From positions 1,554 to 8,594 of the forward strand of contig DHIZ01000364.1 in the NCBI GenBank assembly GCA_002404055.1: a stretch of 7,041 nucleotides of DNA, in the 5' to 3' direction. Shown in pieces: positions 5,650 through 7,041 of this stretch. A program made the position numbers and the translations under genes. The first letter of the stretch is position 1. Each line of letters starts with the position of its first letter. The notes beneath the pieces were generated by a model that was not told the DNA's origin, did not search any database, and worked only from the letters and a program-made list of their open reading frames with translations. The stretch comes from Chloroflexi bacterium UBA4733 (GTDB lineage: Bacteria; Chloroflexota; UBA4733).

Positions 5650-6585
5650 ATGGAATACCGGCAACTTGGGCGCAGTGGACTGAAAGTATCCGAGATCTCC
5701 CTGGGCACCTGGCAAAACTTCGGCCAGCGCATTGATGAGGCAGCAGCCTTCGCGGTGCTGGACAGCGCCGTCGACCTGGGCATCAACCTGATCGATACGG
5801 CCGACGTGTACGCGAGCGGCAAGGCCGAGGAAGTGACGGGCCGCTGGCTGGCCGGGAAGAACCGGGCTGAGCTGGTGATTGCCACGAAAGCGCGCGGCCG
5901 GATGGGCAAAGGCCCCAATGCTGAAGGATTGTCGCGCAAGCACCTCTTTGAGGCTTGCGAGGCCAGCCTGCGGCGGTTAGGCACGGACTACATCGACCTG
6001 TACCAGTGCCATCACCCCGACCCGGTCACGCCGCAAGAGGAAACGCTGGGAGCACTGACCGACCTGGTCCGGCAGGGGAAGGTGCGCTACATCGGCTGTT
6101 CCAACTACTCCGCCGATCTCATTGCCGAAGCGACCGGCATCAGCGAGCGGCGCAACCTGGAGCGCTTCATTTCCCTCCAACCCAACTACAGCATGCTCGT
6201 GCGCAACATTGAGCGGACCGAGATTCCGCGCTGTAGCAAAGACGGGTTGGGGCTGATCGTGTACTCCCCGCTGGCCCAGGGCCTGCTCAGCGATAAGTAC
6301 CTCAGCGGCGACGCGCCGGAGGGATCGCGCGGCGCCGGTAACGAACGATTTACCGAGCGCTTGCAGGCGCAACTGCCGCGCCTCCAGCGCCTGGCGACGG
6401 TGGCAAATGCACGCGACCTCACCGTTTCCCAGTTGGCGCTGACCTGGATTCTGCGCCAACCGGTCGTATCGAGTTGCATCGTCGGCGCCAGCCGCCCGGA
6501 GCAATTGCGCGAGAACGCGGCCGCCAGCGGCAACCGCCTCTCCGAAGCGGAAACGCAGGAGATCGAGGAGATTTTAGGCGAGTAG
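5650..6585 (+). CDS. Aldo/keto reductase, Shaker beta-subunit-like group
   Basis: The 311-residue protein is a complete aldo/keto reductase with a TIM-barrel fold, which reduces aldehydes or ketones with NADPH. The N-terminus YRQLGRSGLKVSEISLGTW (3-21) is the family opening. The catalytic tetrad is intact: D49 in IDTADVY, Y54, K80 in VIATK, and H121 in YQCHHPD. Cofactor-site elements are SN (151-152), Q177 in LQPNYS, VYSPLAQGLL (204-213) and GASRPEQLREN (279-289). The length and the LGRSGLKVS, YSPLAQGLL and GASRPEQL blocks place it with the voltage-gated channel beta-subunit-like and general stress protein 69-like reductases. The substrate cannot be read from sequence. The gene stands alone, with its own ribosome site, a divergent hypothetical gene upstream and a perfect inverted repeat six bases after its stop region. 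Confidence 0.93.
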   Translation: MEYRQLGRSGLKVSEISLGTWQNFGQRIDEAAAFAVLDSAVDLGINLIDTADVYASGKAEEVTGRWLAGKNRAELVIATKARGRMGKGPNAEGLSRKHLFEACEASLRRLGTDYIDLYQCHHPDPVTPQEETLGALTDLVRQGKVRYIGCSNYSADLIAEATGISERRNLERFISLQPNYSMLVRNIERTEIPRCSKDGLGLIVYSPLAQGLLSDKYLSGDAPEGSRGAGNERFTERLQAQLPRLQRLATVANARDLTVSQLALTWILRQPVVSSCIVGASRPEQLRENAAASGNRLSEAETQEIEEILGE

Positions 6586-6592
6586 CGATGTT

Positions 6593-6636
6593 GGCATGCC
6601 TTCCCTACTCGCAAGCGGGAGTAGGGAAGGCATGCC
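6593..6636. terminator. Perfect 18-bp inverted repeat after the reductase gene
   Basis: The bases 6593-6610 (GGCATGCCTTCCCTACTC) have their exact reverse complement at 6619-6636, with an eight-base loop (6611-6618). The stem starts seven bases after the reductase stop, as a terminator would. There is no T run after either arm. The outer eight bases GGCATGCC are themselves a palindrome. Besides termination it could be a dispersed hairpin repeat. Confidence 0.6.
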
Positions 6637-6679
6637 AGGTAGTACGCAGCAAACGAAAGGTGTTTATGCCCGGAGCACA

Positions 6680-6803
6680 GGGCCGCGACTGCGGTCTGCG
6701 GCCAAGCGACGGGGGCGACTGCTGTCGCTTGCGCCGTGACGCTCAACAGGGCGGCAGACCGCAGTCGCCCGTCGTTCTTGGCCGCAGACCGCAGGCGCGG
6801 CCC
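6680..6803. repeat. Composite inverted repeat (foldback element), about 124 bp
   Basis: The outer arms 6680-6706 and 6777-6803 are 27 bases each and pair at 26 positions; the one mismatch is A6688 against G6795. An inner stem continues the pairing, 6707-6722 with 6761-6774, interrupted by two extra G on the left and two extra T on the right. The core GACTGCGGTCTGC appears on the plus strand in the left arm (6687-6699) and on the minus strand at 6754-6766. A one-base variant lies in the right arm. The element has no ORF and no transposase beside it. It may be a REP-like or MITE-like repeat, a large transcript hairpin at the convergent end of two genes, or a protein-binding site. Confidence 0.7.
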
Positions 6804-6807
6804 CATG

Positions 6808-6831
6808 TACTTCGCCTACACGTCGAAGTAC
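6808..6831 (-). terminator. Small hairpin spanning the glutamine synthetase stop codon
   Basis: GTACTTCG at 6808-6815 pairs with CGAAGTAC at 6824-6831 around an eight-base loop that holds the TAG stop of the minus-strand gene (6816-6818). There is no T run after it. It lies next to the larger foldback element and might be part of the same 3' end structure. Confidence 0.25.
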
Positions 6832-7041
6832 AGGTAGTACTCATACGGTGTCGGGCGCAGTCGAAACTCGTCGATCTCGACGGCCGTCTTGTAGCTGATG
6901 TAGGTGTCAATCAAGTCGTCGGTGAAGACGCCGTTGGCGGTGAGGAAGCCGCGGTCGGTGTCCAGGGCATCCAGCGACTCGGTCAACGATCCCGGCACGG
7001 AGAGGACCTTCGCGGCCTCCTCCGGCGGCAGGTGATAGATG
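6816..7041 (-). CDS. glnA: Type I glutamine synthetase, C-terminal 74 codons (gene continues past the window)
   Basis: The frame read inward from base 7040 begins IYHLPPEEAAKVLSVPGSL and ends with RLRPTPYEYYLYFDV before the TAG stop. This is the C-terminal segment of type I glutamine synthetase, which makes glutamine from glutamate, ammonia and ATP as a dodecamer. The Tyr-x-Leu-Pro-Pro-Glu-Glu block is where beta-type enzymes are adenylylated; the Tyr codon is at 7035-7037 and is followed by H rather than the common D or E. GVFTDDLIDTYISYK also matches the family. The frame stays open to the window edge, so the GTG at 6998 is an internal Val codon and not a start. About 370-400 residues lie outside. 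The gene is convergent with the aldo/keto reductase. Confidence 0.93.
   Translation of the reverse strand, partial: IYHLPPEEAAKVLSVPGSLTESLDALDTDRGFLTANGVFTDDLIDTYISYKTAVEIDEFRLRPTPYEYYLYFDV

Noticed and set aside
6680..6803. CRISPR-like or tandem repeat array
   Set aside because: The copies are inverted and imperfectly spaced, with no regular spacers and no cas gene; a foldback fits better.
6186..6806. 206-residue minus-strand open frame across the reductase end and the foldback
   Set aside because: It is antisense to the clear aldo/keto reductase and reads through both inverted repeats; no domain is visible.
1..7041. Defence island, phage or transposon cargo
   Set aside because: There is no integrase, transposase, nuclease, helicase or phage structural gene; only a toxin-antitoxin pair and repeats point to mobility.

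Overview
The window is GC-rich bacterial chromosome. It holds a partial tRNA gene, one clear metabolic operon, a toxin-antitoxin pair, a decayed reductase gene, one unrecognised small gene, an aldo/keto reductase gene, a block of inverted repeats and the 3' end of a glutamine synthetase gene. The tRNA gene does not encode its CCA end, Shine-Dalgarno sites are common, and the enzymes resemble those of Chloroflexota or other high-GC bacteria. The phylum is a weak inference; no marker gene in the window fixes it.

Layout. Bases 1-46 are the 3' part of a tRNA with anticodon CAT. Bases 211-3997 form a tight plus-strand operon with overlapping stops and starts: a 3-hydroxyacyl-CoA dehydrogenase-family enzyme, a LutC-like LUD-domain protein, and a 739-residue protein in which LutB (LUD plus two 4Fe-4S clusters) is fused to LutA (two CCG half-domains). 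LutA, LutB and LutC make the iron-sulfur L-lactate oxidation complex in Bacillus, so this operon very probably oxidises lactate or a related 2-hydroxy acid. The NAD-dependent dehydrogenase may supply or process a linked hydroxy acid. No permease or regulator is visible.

Bases 4089-4623 encode a ParD/ParE-type toxin-antitoxin pair, closed by a perfect 26-bp palindrome. On the minus strand, 4699-5028 is a short-chain dehydrogenase (SDR) gene that has lost its catalytic middle in frame. Upstream of it, 5059-5136 may hold a scrap of a second SDR. An unrecognised 114-residue protein (5153-5497) follows and is read divergently from an aldo/keto reductase (5650-6585). This middle stretch looks like a patch of gene turnover.

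Bases 6586-6815 carry no gene but hold two large inverted repeats. One is a perfect 18-bp stem; the other is a composite foldback of about 124 bp. Bases 6816-7041 are the C-terminal 74 codons of type I glutamine synthetase on the minus strand.

I see no CRISPR array, transposase, phage gene or convincing new multi-gene system. The most unusual items are the LutB-LutA fusion with its coupled dehydrogenase, the in-frame-deleted SDR, the foldback element, and the sharp drop in GCCGGC frequency after the operon.
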